Below are positions 1 to 7,979 of a DNA stretch of 64,000 bases, in pieces. The DNA is from Dehalogenimonas sp. W (GTDB lineage Bacteria > Chloroflexota > Dehalococcoidia > Dehalococcoidales > Dehalococcoidaceae), in the NCBI RefSeq assembly GCF_037094495.1, contig NZ_CP146612.1, positions 1,708,241 through 1,772,240 of the forward strand, written 5' to 3'. Below the pieces are notes generated by a model that saw only the letters and a list, made by a program, of their open reading frames with translations, was not told the DNA's origin and did not search any database. The number at the start of each line of letters is the position of its first letter. Within the stretch, counting starts at the first letter, position 1. Position numbers and translations under genes: made by a program.

Positions 1-2
1 TG

Positions 3-1460
3 GTACCGACGACGGTTTTGGCCCAACAACATTATGTCACCTTTAAAAACCGGCTGGCAGCTTTTCCCCTAAAACTTGAATCACTTAGCCGCTTCCGCTC
101 CGAAAGCGAGCAATGCCGAATAATTGACGATTTGGCCTGCGGTGTGGTGGATATCGTGATCGGTACCCATCGGTTGCTGCAATCCGATGTAAGATTTAAC
201 AATTTAGGACTCGTGATCATTGACGAAGAACAACGATTCGGAGTGATGCACAAAGAATTTCTGAAAAAATTACGTCAAGAAGTTGATGTACTTACCCTAT
301 CAGCGACTCCCATCCCACGAACACTTCAGTTATCCCTGACCGGTGTCCGAGATATGAGCATTATTGAAACACCTCCGCAGGAGAGACTGCCGGTTAAAAC
401 CATTGTCGCCGCCTGGGATGATAATATCGTCCGAGAGGCCATTCTAAGAGAACTAGAGCGCGGAGGCCAGGTGTTCTTTGTTCATAACCGGGTAGCCAGC
501 ATTTATCATATTGCGGCGAAGCTGCAAAAACTGGTACCGGAAGCATCATTCACTGTCGGCCACGGCCAGATGCCGGAACACGAATTGGAAATGGTGATGT
601 CCCGCTTTACTGAGGGAACCGAAAACGTCCTCGTTTGTACAACTATAATTGAAAGCGGCGTGGATGTTCCTAATGCCAATACCATTATCATTAATCACGC
701 AGACCGATTCGGATTGACCCAACTTTATCAACTGCGGGGGCGTGTTGGTCGGGGTACCAACCTCGCTTATTCCTACCTATTATATGAGAAAGATAAACGT
801 CTAACGGAAACTTCGTTGAAACGACTAAAAACCATCTATGAGGCAGCTGAATTAGGCGCTGGTTACAGCATCGCGATGAAAGACCTGGAAATACGGGGTG
901 CGGGCACGTTGCTGGGAACCAGGCAGAGCGGTCAGATAAGCGCTGTGGGCTTTAACCTCTATACCGAAATGCTAAGTGAAGCTGTTGAAAAACAGCAGAA
1001 AAAGCACAAACAACCGATTGAATCCAACACACGCCGGCTTACCCCTCCGTCGGTGGATTTACCAATTGTTGCCTATATTCCAGAAACATATATAGCCAAT
1101 ACCCAATTAAGACTCAGGCTGTATCAACGATTGACAGCAATCAATAATACCAGTGATTTAACTGAAATGGAAAATGAACTTTCTGACCGTTTCGGACCTA
1201 TCCCTTCTGAAACCGCCGATGTTTTGTTTTTAATCAGGTTGCGGATATTTGGTGTAAAAATTGGAATCAAGTCCTTCAGTACAGCGAACGACGAAATTAT
1301 CATCAGTTTTCACCCTGGCCTTCAACCGGATTTTAATAGGCTTCGCCCTCTGAAATCTGGAATATCGCTTTCGCCGACCAAAATAAGGATCAAATATCAA
1401 GAACCAGGCGTCAACTGGCGCCAATTGCTGGAAGAAATAACCTGGCGCCTGGCGAAATAA
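3..1460 (+). CDS. mfd: Transcription-repair coupling factor Mfd, C-terminal part (5' end outside window)
   Basis: Mfd is the ATP-driven DNA translocase that removes RNA polymerase stalled at lesions and recruits UvrA. The frame is open from base 3 (VPTTVLAQQH, a conserved Mfd stretch just after the Walker A motif), so the N-terminal domains and Walker A lie upstream of the window. Visible motifs in order are DEEQRFGV (the DEAD-box equivalent), LSATPIPRTL, then ESGVDVPNAN and QLRGRVGR (helicase motifs V and VI), and the C-terminal regulatory domain (IVAYIPETYI onward). The TTG at 18 is internal, not the start. A hairpin follows the stop. uvrA lies further along the window at 27.7-30.6 kb. Confidence 0.97.
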   Translation, partial: VPTTVLAQQHYVTFKNRLAAFPLKLESLSRFRSESEQCRIIDDLACGVVDIVIGTHRLLQSDVRFNNLGLVIIDEEQRFGVMHKEFLKKLRQEVDVLTLSATPIPRTLQLSLTGVRDMSIIETPPQERLPVKTIVAAWDDNIVREAILRELERGGQVFFVHNRVASIYHIAAKLQKLVPEASFTVGHGQMPEHELEMVMSRFTEGTENVLVCTTIIESGVDVPNANTIIINHADRFGLTQLYQLRGRVGRGTNLAYSYLLYEKDKRLTETSLKRLKTIYEAAELGAGYSIAMKDLEIRGAGTLLGTRQSGQISAVGFNLYTEMLSEAVEKQQKKHKQPIESNTRRLTPPSVDLPIVAYIPETYIANTQLRLRLYQRLTAINNTSDLTEMENELSDRFGPIPSETADVLFLIRLRIFGVKIGIKSFSTANDEIIISFHPGLQPDFNRLRPLKSGISLSPTKIRIKYQEPGVNWRQLLEEITWRLAK

Positions 1461-1489
1461 AAAGCAGGGTGAATATATCACCCCGCTTT
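1460..1489. terminator. Hairpin terminator after mfd
   Basis: Inverted repeat AAAGC-x-GGGTG / CACCC-x-GCTTT around a 7-base loop, directly after the mfd stop. It separates mfd from the minus-strand tRNA and may work in both directions. Confidence 0.6.
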
Positions 1490-1512
1490 ACCGTATACCT
1501 AAAATGCAGAAA

Positions 1513-1588
1513 TGGTGGGCTCGGCAGGTTTCGAACCTGCGACCAAGCGGTTATGAGCCGCCCGCTCTAACCACTGAGCTACGAGCCC
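1513..1588 (-). tRNA. tRNA-Met (anticodon CAT)
   Basis: A 76-base cloverleaf on the minus strand. The acceptor stem GGGCTCG/CGAGCCC, the TTCGAAA T-loop and an encoded CCA are visible. The anticodon loop is CTCATAA. The first pair is G-C, so it is not an initiator tRNA. A lysidine-modified tRNA-Ile(CAT) is the alternative. Confidence 0.93.
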
Positions 1589-1597
1589 GATGGACAA

Positions 1598-2266
1598 TTA
1601 AAGATACTGCTCGTCCTCGGGAATCTCGTCTTCGTTTTCAGTAATTTCCGGCTTCCTGCGCTCAAAGCGGCTTTCTTTCTTTTCACCCTTGGGCTTGAAC
1701 ACGGGCGGATAGTCAAACTCCGGTTTGTCATCTTCCCAAACTTCGGTTACCGGATTCCACTTGCGTTTTCTTTCCTCCGGATCAAAGGCAGCGGCCATTT
1801 TCTCCTGTTCAATAGCGGCTTTATACATTTCTCGCTCTTTTGGATCAGCCGAAGTTGACTTAGCCGCCCAATTAGCATAGTCACGAACTGCAGTTTCCTT
1901 GGTACGTTCTTCGTCGGCTTCCTTTTCCTTACGAGCTACTTCTTCTTTTGCCCACTCAACCCAAGCTTCGGGACCTTTACCGCACGCCTGCTGCCTTTCC
2001 TCCCGCCATTTCGCAAGCGGGTCTGGATTTTTAATCTTGTCATCTTCAATTTTTCGTTCAGACAGCCACATTTTTTCAGCAGCTTTATCTTTAGCATGGA
2101 GATAATGATCGGCTGGGGTTGCAGTCACATGGGAAAACGCGGATATTATACGGTCACACTCAGCTTTACAAGTCGGGCATTCGGTGACGGCATCGCACTC
2201 GCTAAATGGTCGTCGCAACTCAAAGGTATTGCGGCATACGGGACAGATATATTCATAAATCGGCAT
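1598..2266 (-). CDS. FmdB-family zinc ribbon protein
   Basis: The first 45 residues form an FmdB-type zinc ribbon: MPIYEYICPVC at the N-terminus with a second Cys pair in ECPTCKAEC. The remaining ~175 residues are highly charged (Glu, Lys, Arg) and probably disordered or helical. FmdB domains are small regulatory-type zinc ribbons and the biochemical role of this long form is unknown. A clear ribosome site (GGAGGT) lies 8 bases before the ATG. It is divergent from lysS, with a candidate promoter of its own. I do not assign a function beyond the domain. Confidence 0.85.
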   Translation of the reverse strand: MPIYEYICPVCRNTFELRRPFSECDAVTECPTCKAECDRIISAFSHVTATPADHYLHAKDKAAEKMWLSERKIEDDKIKNPDPLAKWREERQQACGKGPEAWVEWAKEEVARKEKEADEERTKETAVRDYANWAAKSTSADPKEREMYKAAIEQEKMAAAFDPEERKRKWNPVTEVWEDDKPEFDYPPVFKPKGEKKESRFERRKPEITENEDEIPEDEQYL

Positions 2267-2303
2267 TTTTTCTTACCTCCGTTAAGTTATGTTTAGCGTT
2301 AAA

Positions 2304-2333
2304 ATTGTAACACTATCAGACAGGTTTCATCAA
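2304..2333 (-). promoter_or_regulatory. Candidate sigma-70 promoter for the FmdB gene
   Basis: On the minus strand: TTGATG, an 18-base spacer, then TACAAT, about 40 bases upstream of the ATG. Confidence 0.45.
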
Positions 2334-2368
2334 GCTGTTGCGCGTACAATCAATAAAATACCTCATCA

Positions 2369-2397
2369 TTGCGGGCTCCACTGTCATCGCCTATAAT
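2369..2397 (+). promoter_or_regulatory. Candidate sigma-70 promoter for lysS-serS
   Basis: TTGCGG, 17-base spacer, TATAAT, about 36 bases before the lysS ATG. Confidence 0.55.
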
Positions 2398-2432
2398 TAT
2401 CATACAGCAAACCTATTTGGAAAGAGAGTAGT

Positions 2433-3917
2433 ATGGCCTCAAGACACGAAAGAATTACTCAAGACCGACAGGACAAGCTTGATCGCTTGAGGCAAGCAGG
2501 CATTAATCCATATCCAAATTCATTTCACAGAACACACACCAACCTTCAGGCAATTAATGATCTCAAATTTGCAGAAGATTGCGGCACTCAGCCACCGGTG
2601 GTTACCGTAAGCGGGCGAGTGATATCACGGCGTGATATGGGTAAATTAAGTTTTATTGACCTACGTGATGGTGACAGTAAAATACAGCTATTTTGTAGCC
2701 TGAAAAATCTAGATGAAACCAGCATCTTAATACTGAGTTCTCTTGATATAGGGGATACCATTGGTGCCACCGGCGTGTTGATGCGAACCCGTGCCGGAGA
2801 AGCCTCCGTTAGCGTGACTCAGCTCCTGATGTTAACCAAATCTCTGCAGCCTTTGCCGGAAAAATGGCATGGGCTGCAGGATACTGAGAAGAGGCATCGC
2901 CAAAGGTATCTAGACATGATTGCCAACCCGGAAGTTAAGGATACTTTCCGGCGGCGATCTCAGATTATTTCCGAAATCCGCCGTTATTTGGATTCTCACG
3001 GCTATACTGAAGTGGAAACCCCTGTACTCCAGTCTCTAGCCTGCGGGGCATCCGCCCGGCCGTTCCTTACTCACCACAACGCCTTACAGCAGGATATGTA
3101 CCTGCGTATCGCCTTGGAACTTTATTTAAAAAGACTTATTGTCGGCGGATTTGACGGTGTTTATGAAATCGGTAGGATCTTCCGCAACGAAGGTATTTCC
3201 CTTAAACATAACCCCGAGTTCACCATGCTGGAGTGTTACAAAGCCTATGCAGACTACCAGGATATGATGACAGTAGTTGAGGAAATGGTTTCCGGGATTG
3301 TCAGTGTTATCACAGGTGGGCTTACGGTGGAACACGGGGACGTTACCCTCAATTTTAAATCACCCTGGCCGCGAGTAGATTTCCGCAGCGCTTTATTGGA
3401 ACACTCCGGGGTTGACTTTCTGGATTATTCGGATGCTGAGTCTTTGCGAGCTAGGATGAAAGAACTCGGCCTGGAAGCAGATGAAGCAAAGGACAAGGGT
3501 AAATTGATTGACGAATTACACTCCCACTTTGTTGAACCTCATCTGGTGCAACCGTGTTTTCTGGTTGATTACCCTATAGAAATGTCGCCGCTGGCTAAGA
3601 CCAAACCTGGCGAACCACGTATAGTGGAACGCTTTGAGGCTTTTGCCGGTGGAATGGAAATAGCAAATGCTTTTTCCGAGTTGAACGACCCATTGGAACA
3701 GGAACACCGTTTTTCGGCCCAGCTGGAAAAGGGATCCTGTGCGCCGCAGGTTGACGATACGGAAACCATTGATGAAGACTTCCTTACTGCGCTGGAATAC
3801 GGTATGCCGCCCACGGGTGGGCTTGGTGTTGGTATTGACCGTTTGATAATGTTGTTGACCGGACACCGTTCCATCCGGGAGGTCATCTTGTTTCCGACTC
3901 TCAAGGATAAGGAGTAG
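2433..3917 (+). CDS. lysS: Lysyl-tRNA synthetase, class II
   Basis: Charges tRNA-Lys with lysine in the cytoplasm. At 494 residues it has the usual class II LysRS length. An N-terminal OB-fold anticodon-binding domain (about residues 55-150, including SGRVISRRDMGKLSF) is followed by the catalytic core. Motif 2 is seen as YEIGRIFRNEGIS and motif 3 as GLGVGIDRLIMLLTG near the C-terminus. A purine-rich ribosome site (GGAAAGAGAG) precedes the ATG. serS starts 6 bases after the stop, so the two synthetases are probably co-transcribed. Confidence 0.97.
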   Translation: MASRHERITQDRQDKLDRLRQAGINPYPNSFHRTHTNLQAINDLKFAEDCGTQPPVVTVSGRVISRRDMGKLSFIDLRDGDSKIQLFCSLKNLDETSILILSSLDIGDTIGATGVLMRTRAGEASVSVTQLLMLTKSLQPLPEKWHGLQDTEKRHRQRYLDMIANPEVKDTFRRRSQIISEIRRYLDSHGYTEVETPVLQSLACGASARPFLTHHNALQQDMYLRIALELYLKRLIVGGFDGVYEIGRIFRNEGISLKHNPEFTMLECYKAYADYQDMMTVVEEMVSGIVSVITGGLTVEHGDVTLNFKSPWPRVDFRSALLEHSGVDFLDYSDAESLRARMKELGLEADEAKDKGKLIDELHSHFVEPHLVQPCFLVDYPIEMSPLAKTKPGEPRIVERFEAFAGGMEIANAFSELNDPLEQEHRFSAQLEKGSCAPQVDDTETIDEDFLTALEYGMPPTGGLGVGIDRLIMLLTGHRSIREVILFPTLKDKE

Positions 3918-3923
3918 CTTGAA

Positions 3924-5168
3924 ATGCTTGATTTAAAATATATTCGGGAAAATCCTGATATCGTACGTCGTGCCGTTGCCGACCGCCAAACACAGGCTCC
4001 AATTGACGAAGTTATTGAGGCCGACAACGCCCGAAGGGCAACCACACAGGTGCTGGACGAACTCCGACGTCAACGAAAAGAAATGTCCCAGACTCGCCCG
4101 ACAGATCCGGAGCCCGGTAGAATCCTGCGAGAAAAAATTGCCGCTTCGGAAGAAGAACTGCGTAATATTGAAAAACGGTTACATGATTTTTTATTGCAGA
4201 TTCCCAACATTCCTCAGGAAAGCGTTCCCTATGGCACCAGCGAAGCCGACAATGTTATTTTAAGATATTACGGGGAGGCAGCGAAATATGAATTTGACCC
4301 TAGACCCCATTGGGAACTGGGAGAACAATTAGGAATCATTGATTTTGAACGTGGTGTCAAATTATCCGGCTCCCGTTTTTATGTACTTAAAAAGTCCGGT
4401 GCCCGATTGCAGCGAGCCCTAATCTCGTTTTTCCTTGACTTGCATACCAGAAAACACGGCTATAGTGAGATGTATCTCCCGTTCATGGTTAAAAAGGAGG
4501 CGTTAATTGGGTCGGGCAATTTACCAAAGTTCGCTGATAATCTTTACCATGATGCGGTTGACGACTTGTGGATGGTACCGACTGCTGAAGTCCCCCTAAC
4601 CAATTTGCACCGGGATGAAATTATTGCCAACGAACAATTACCGATCAACTACTGCGCTTATACTGCCTGTTTCCGCCGCGAAAAGATGAGCGCCGGCAAG
4701 GACACCCGCGGCATTAAACGCGGTCATCAGTTTGACAAAGTGGAGCTGTATAAGTTTACCAGCCCGGAAACATCCAATGACGAACTTGAAAGGCTTCTTG
4801 AGGATGCCGAGGATATTGTCCGAGCACTTCAGTTGCCATACCGAATCGTTCAGTTATGCACCGCAGATATCGGCTTTGCTTCAAGCAAAAGCTATGATAT
4901 TGAGATTTGGTCACCGGGTGTAAACGAGTGGCTTGAAGTCAGCTCCTGTTCCAACTGTTGGGATTTCCAGGGACGTCGGGCTAATATACGTTATAGGCGG
5001 GACAATAACGGTAAAGTAGATTTCGTTCATACACTTAACGGTTCTGGATTAGCATTGCCGCGAGTACTGATCGCCGTATTAGAAAATTATCAGCAAGCAG
5101 ATGGGACAGTGATGGTACCAGAAGTATTGAGACCATTCATGGGAATTGACTTTATAAAGGCTGAATAA
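3924..5168 (+). CDS. serS: Seryl-tRNA synthetase
   Basis: Charges tRNA-Ser, and tRNA-Sec where present. It starts MLDLKYIRENPDIV, the standard SerRS N-terminus. Residues ~30-105 are the charged coiled-coil arm that contacts the long variable arm of tRNA-Ser. The class II core follows, with motif 2 around FRREKMSAGKDTRG and motif 3 in LNGSGLALPRVL. The length of 414 residues is typical. The ribosome site AAGGAG sits at the end of lysS. Two tRNA-Ser genes lie about 10 kb downstream. Confidence 0.97.
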   Translation: MLDLKYIRENPDIVRRAVADRQTQAPIDEVIEADNARRATTQVLDELRRQRKEMSQTRPTDPEPGRILREKIAASEEELRNIEKRLHDFLLQIPNIPQESVPYGTSEADNVILRYYGEAAKYEFDPRPHWELGEQLGIIDFERGVKLSGSRFYVLKKSGARLQRALISFFLDLHTRKHGYSEMYLPFMVKKEALIGSGNLPKFADNLYHDAVDDLWMVPTAEVPLTNLHRDEIIANEQLPINYCAYTACFRREKMSAGKDTRGIKRGHQFDKVELYKFTSPETSNDELERLLEDAEDIVRALQLPYRIVQLCTADIGFASSKSYDIEIWSPGVNEWLEVSSCSNCWDFQGRRANIRYRRDNNGKVDFVHTLNGSGLALPRVLIAVLENYQQADGTVMVPEVLRPFMGIDFIKAE

Positions 5169-5182
5169 AATTAAAGATAAAT

Positions 5183-5257
5183 TGGAGCGGGCGACGAGGC
5201 TCGAACTCGCGACAACCTGCTTGGAAGGCAGGCACTCTACCACTGAGTTACACCCGC
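5183..5257 (-). tRNA. tRNA-Gly (anticodon TCC)
   Basis: A 75-base minus-strand cloverleaf. Acceptor GCGGGTG/CGCCCGC, anticodon loop CTTCCAA, T-loop TTCGAGC and encoded CCA. Confidence 0.94.
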
Positions 5258-5320
5258 AGCAAGACAACCAATGTAATTCTAAACCGAGGCCAGATGTGGT
5301 GTCAAAGCCGGGTGATTATA

Positions 5321-6790
5321 TCAAAGTTTGGCTTTAATTGCTTTCAGGTTATTCTTGAATCCGGGCAACAATTTCAAACCAAGTCTAACAAATAAATTCC
5401 CAGCCATCCTATCCACGTAAGCCATATCACCCAAGCGTTTCAACACCCCTTCGGCAAAAGTAGGGTAAGCGTGGCTGACTGAGTGTAGAAAATGCAATGG
5501 TTTGCCGGTGGCTTTCAACAATTGCATCTCATGCGCTAATTCTTCGGCCCTTTCACCCCAGATATGAACGCCGATAATCTTGCCGTTAGTACGGCAAATG
5601 ATCTTGGCCATTCCGTAATCCTGACGTTCCATCTTGGCTCGGCGCAAATTCCGATAGTCATACCGGTATATTTTGATGCGCTTGCCGAATCGAGCAGCAG
5701 CCTCTTCTTCGGTCAATCCGGCTCTGGCCAGGGGTGGCTCAGTAAAAATCACGGAAACCATATGTTCAAAGTTCTGTCGGGTTTTGAACACAGGTACGAT
5801 GGCGTTATTAGCTGCCGCCAGTGACTGCTTTTCAACCATGGAAGCGTTCTGGCTCAAACCGGTGACATCCCCACAAGCAAATATATTAGGTTGAGTAGTC
5901 TGTAAATGACGGTTAACCGTGATCCCCTTACCGGTATATTCTACGCCCGCCTTTTCCAGATTGAGACCTTCAATGTTCGGCGTTCGGCCGATAGTCATTA
6001 ATACAGCGTCGCTTACAATGTCTCGCAGGGTACCATCGCTGTCAGTAATGGTTATCCGTACTTGGCTCTCATGTTGTTGAAGTTCCTTCACCTTACAACC
6101 GGTTATAATTTTTAATCCCAGCTTTTTGACATGATCCACCAAACATTGCACTATCTCCCGATCTTCCCGAAACAGAATTGAATCAGCAACTTCCAAAATA
6201 GTTACTTCCTGCCCCAACAGCCGAAGTGCCAACCCAAGTTCAACACCTGCAGGCCCACCGCCGATAACCACCATAGTGGCAGGAAGTGTTTTCAGTCTAA
6301 AAAGACTTTCCACATCCAAGCATCCGGGAATATCAGTTCCTGGAATGCCAATACTGGCTGGGCGACTACCTGTGGCGATAATAAAGCGATCGGCAGAATA
6401 TTTTCTGGAACCTACTAATACGTGGTGTCTATCAATAAATTGAGCTGAACCAAAAGCCGTGTTAATGCCGATTGCGTTGAAGCTTTCAGGCGTGTCAATG
6501 GAATTCACATCGGCAATGACACGGTTGATATACGGAAAAACTCCATCAGCATTGTAGTGGTCAAGTTGGTAGGTTAAACCGTAGTCCTTGGCTCTCTGCA
6601 ACACATTTGCCATCACTCCTGAACGAATCAGGGATTTTGTAGGCATACAGGTTTTCAATGTACAACTACCACCGATGCGTTCTTTTTCTACCAGCAAGAC
6701 TCGTTTACCCAAGCCTGCGGCAAAACTGGCAGTAGCCAACCCGCCGATACCGGCGCCGATAACAATTAAATCGTACTCAAAACGAGCCAA
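5321..6790 (-). CDS. Pyridine nucleotide-disulfide oxidoreductase (dihydrolipoyl dehydrogenase/mercuric reductase-like)
   Basis: A two-dinucleotide-binding flavoprotein of 489 residues. The FAD Rossmann motif GAGIGGLATA is at residues ~12-21. The redox disulfide lies in GGSCTLKTCMPTKS, where the two Cys have the normal CxxxxC spacing but the usual LNVGCIP wording is replaced. A second Rossmann motif VIGGGPAGVELG follows, then the FAD motif IFACGDV, and a C-terminal catalytic His-Glu pair in HAYPTFAEGV. The start is TTG: an in-frame TAG lies directly before it and CTGGAGATGG is upstream. No lipoyl-dependent complex is encoded nearby, so the substrate is not clear; Lpd, a soluble transhydrogenase-like role or another disulfide reductase are possible. 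Confidence 0.88.
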   Translation of the reverse strand: MARFEYDLIVIGAGIGGLATASFAAGLGKRVLLVEKERIGGSCTLKTCMPTKSLIRSGVMANVLQRAKDYGLTYQLDHYNADGVFPYINRVIADVNSIDTPESFNAIGINTAFGSAQFIDRHHVLVGSRKYSADRFIIATGSRPASIGIPGTDIPGCLDVESLFRLKTLPATMVVIGGGPAGVELGLALRLLGQEVTILEVADSILFREDREIVQCLVDHVKKLGLKIITGCKVKELQQHESQVRITITDSDGTLRDIVSDAVLMTIGRTPNIEGLNLEKAGVEYTGKGITVNRHLQTTQPNIFACGDVTGLSQNASMVEKQSLAAANNAIVPVFKTRQNFEHMVSVIFTEPPLARAGLTEEEAAARFGKRIKIYRYDYRNLRRAKMERQDYGMAKIICRTNGKIIGVHIWGERAEELAHEMQLLKATGKPLHFLHSVSHAYPTFAEGVLKRLGDMAYVDRMAGNLFVRLGLKLLPGFKNNLKAIKAKL

Positions 6791-7125
6791 CTATGTGTCC
6801 ATCTCCAGTAAATGTAATTTTAAAGTAATTTGCAGAATTTGAACTCCGCAGACATTTTATCTTGCCGGTTATGGGAACCAGTATCGCAGCGTACTGTCGA
6901 CAACAAAGTGTTAAATTATACCGACTTTTCAATAACATTGACTTCAACGCTTACGCCATCATAATTTTCAAACACCGTAAATTGTTTAAGGCTTTTGTCC
7001 AAAGAGGAAGACCAGCTTGTATAGCAGGGGCAAATTAGAATAAAAAGAGTCAGCTCTTAGTTCTGACCACCCAAATAAAGACCACTGTGTCTGCAGTCAC
7101 AATCTATCTCCCGTTATTAACCCGA
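6791..7125. other. Intergenic stretch with a possible gene remnant
   Basis: No complete gene. On the minus strand about 45 codons are open from ~7045 to a TAA near 6910. The reading ends LKQFTVFENYDGVSVEVNVI and has a hydrophobic start, but there is no ATG, GTG or TTG in a sensible place and no ribosome site. It could be the tail of a decayed gene. Nothing else is recognisable. Confidence 0.3.
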
Positions 7126-7202
7126 TGGTCGGGGTGAGAGGACTCGAACCTCCGGCCTCAGCGTCCCAAACGCTGCGCGCTAACCAACTGCGCTACACCC
7201 CG
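7126..7202 (-). tRNA. tRNA-Pro (anticodon TGG)
   Basis: A 77-base minus-strand cloverleaf. Acceptor CGGGGTG/CACCCCG, anticodon loop TTTGGGA, T-loop TTCGAGT and encoded CCA. Confidence 0.94.
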
Positions 7203-7242
7203 TTACTTAAATGGGTATACCCTCAAAAGCGCCTTGACTGAT

Positions 7243-7974
7243 TTAATGGCGGCAATCTGGACAGTAGTCAAATTCGCTAATGGACAGATGAGCTTTTTCA
7301 GCCATGTATTGCAACTGTTTAACCGGGGCGTAATGAGTACCGCAGGACGAGCATTCTTTCATCGGAAAATCCGCCTTACTGTTCGGCCAAGTAATCGTCC
7401 TGCAATCAGCCGAGTCAGTCAAAGTAATAGCGCTGGTCGGACAAATATAAGCGCAAGAACCACAAGCAATACAAGCCGTTTCATCGTCGTAAAAAGGTAA
7501 GGCAACTTCTCGTTTGGTTCCCCTGTTAACCAGGCTAATGGCATTTACCCCAACTACATCAGAACAAACCCGAGTACAAAGACCACAAAGAATACATTTA
7601 TCGCCGTTATTCCCTTCCATATCTGAAAACCGGGACTCGGTAACATCATAACGTTCCGCCAAAGCAAGTATTTCTTCAGATGTCGGGGTTCGGGCTAATA
7701 ACAGTTCAATGACTATCTGGCGGACCTTGGTAACTCGCTCTGAATCAGTTGTGACGCTGAGCCCTTCTTCTACCGGATACAAACACGCTGTAACCAGGCG
7801 CTTGCGTCCGCGTCTTTCTACTTCAACCAGACAAATCCGGCAGGCGCCGTAATCATGAACCGCTTCGGAATGACACAGGGTAGGAATGTTAATTCCAGCT
7901 TTTTGTGCCACGGCAAGGACAGTATCACAGGGTTGTGCCTGAAATACACGGCCGTTTATTGTTAACTTTACCAT
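7243..7974 (-). CDS. HoxU/NuoG-N-terminal-like iron-sulfur subunit
   Basis: A 243-residue electron-transfer subunit. Residues 1-80 are a 2Fe-2S ferredoxin fold (CHSEAVHDYGACRICLVEV). The NuoG-type middle domain follows, then two 4Fe-4S motifs (CILCGLCTRVC and CIACGSCAYICP). The end carries two extra CxxC pairs (CSSCGTHY and YCPDCRH). The ATG at 7974 is preferred over an upstream start because GGAGGTG lies 11 bases before it, overlapping the end of nuoF. It is the last gene of the por-nuoEF operon. There is no molybdopterin or hydrogenase domain, so it is an electron-carrying adaptor, as in HoxU or HndD-type modules, and not a full NuoG. Confidence 0.88.
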   Translation of the reverse strand: MVKLTINGRVFQAQPCDTVLAVAQKAGINIPTLCHSEAVHDYGACRICLVEVERRGRKRLVTACLYPVEEGLSVTTDSERVTKVRQIVIELLLARTPTSEEILALAERYDVTESRFSDMEGNNGDKCILCGLCTRVCSDVVGVNAISLVNRGTKREVALPFYDDETACIACGSCAYICPTSAITLTDSADCRTITWPNSKADFPMKECSSCGTHYAPVKQLQYMAEKAHLSISEFDYCPDCRH

Positions 7975-7979
7975 GCTGA

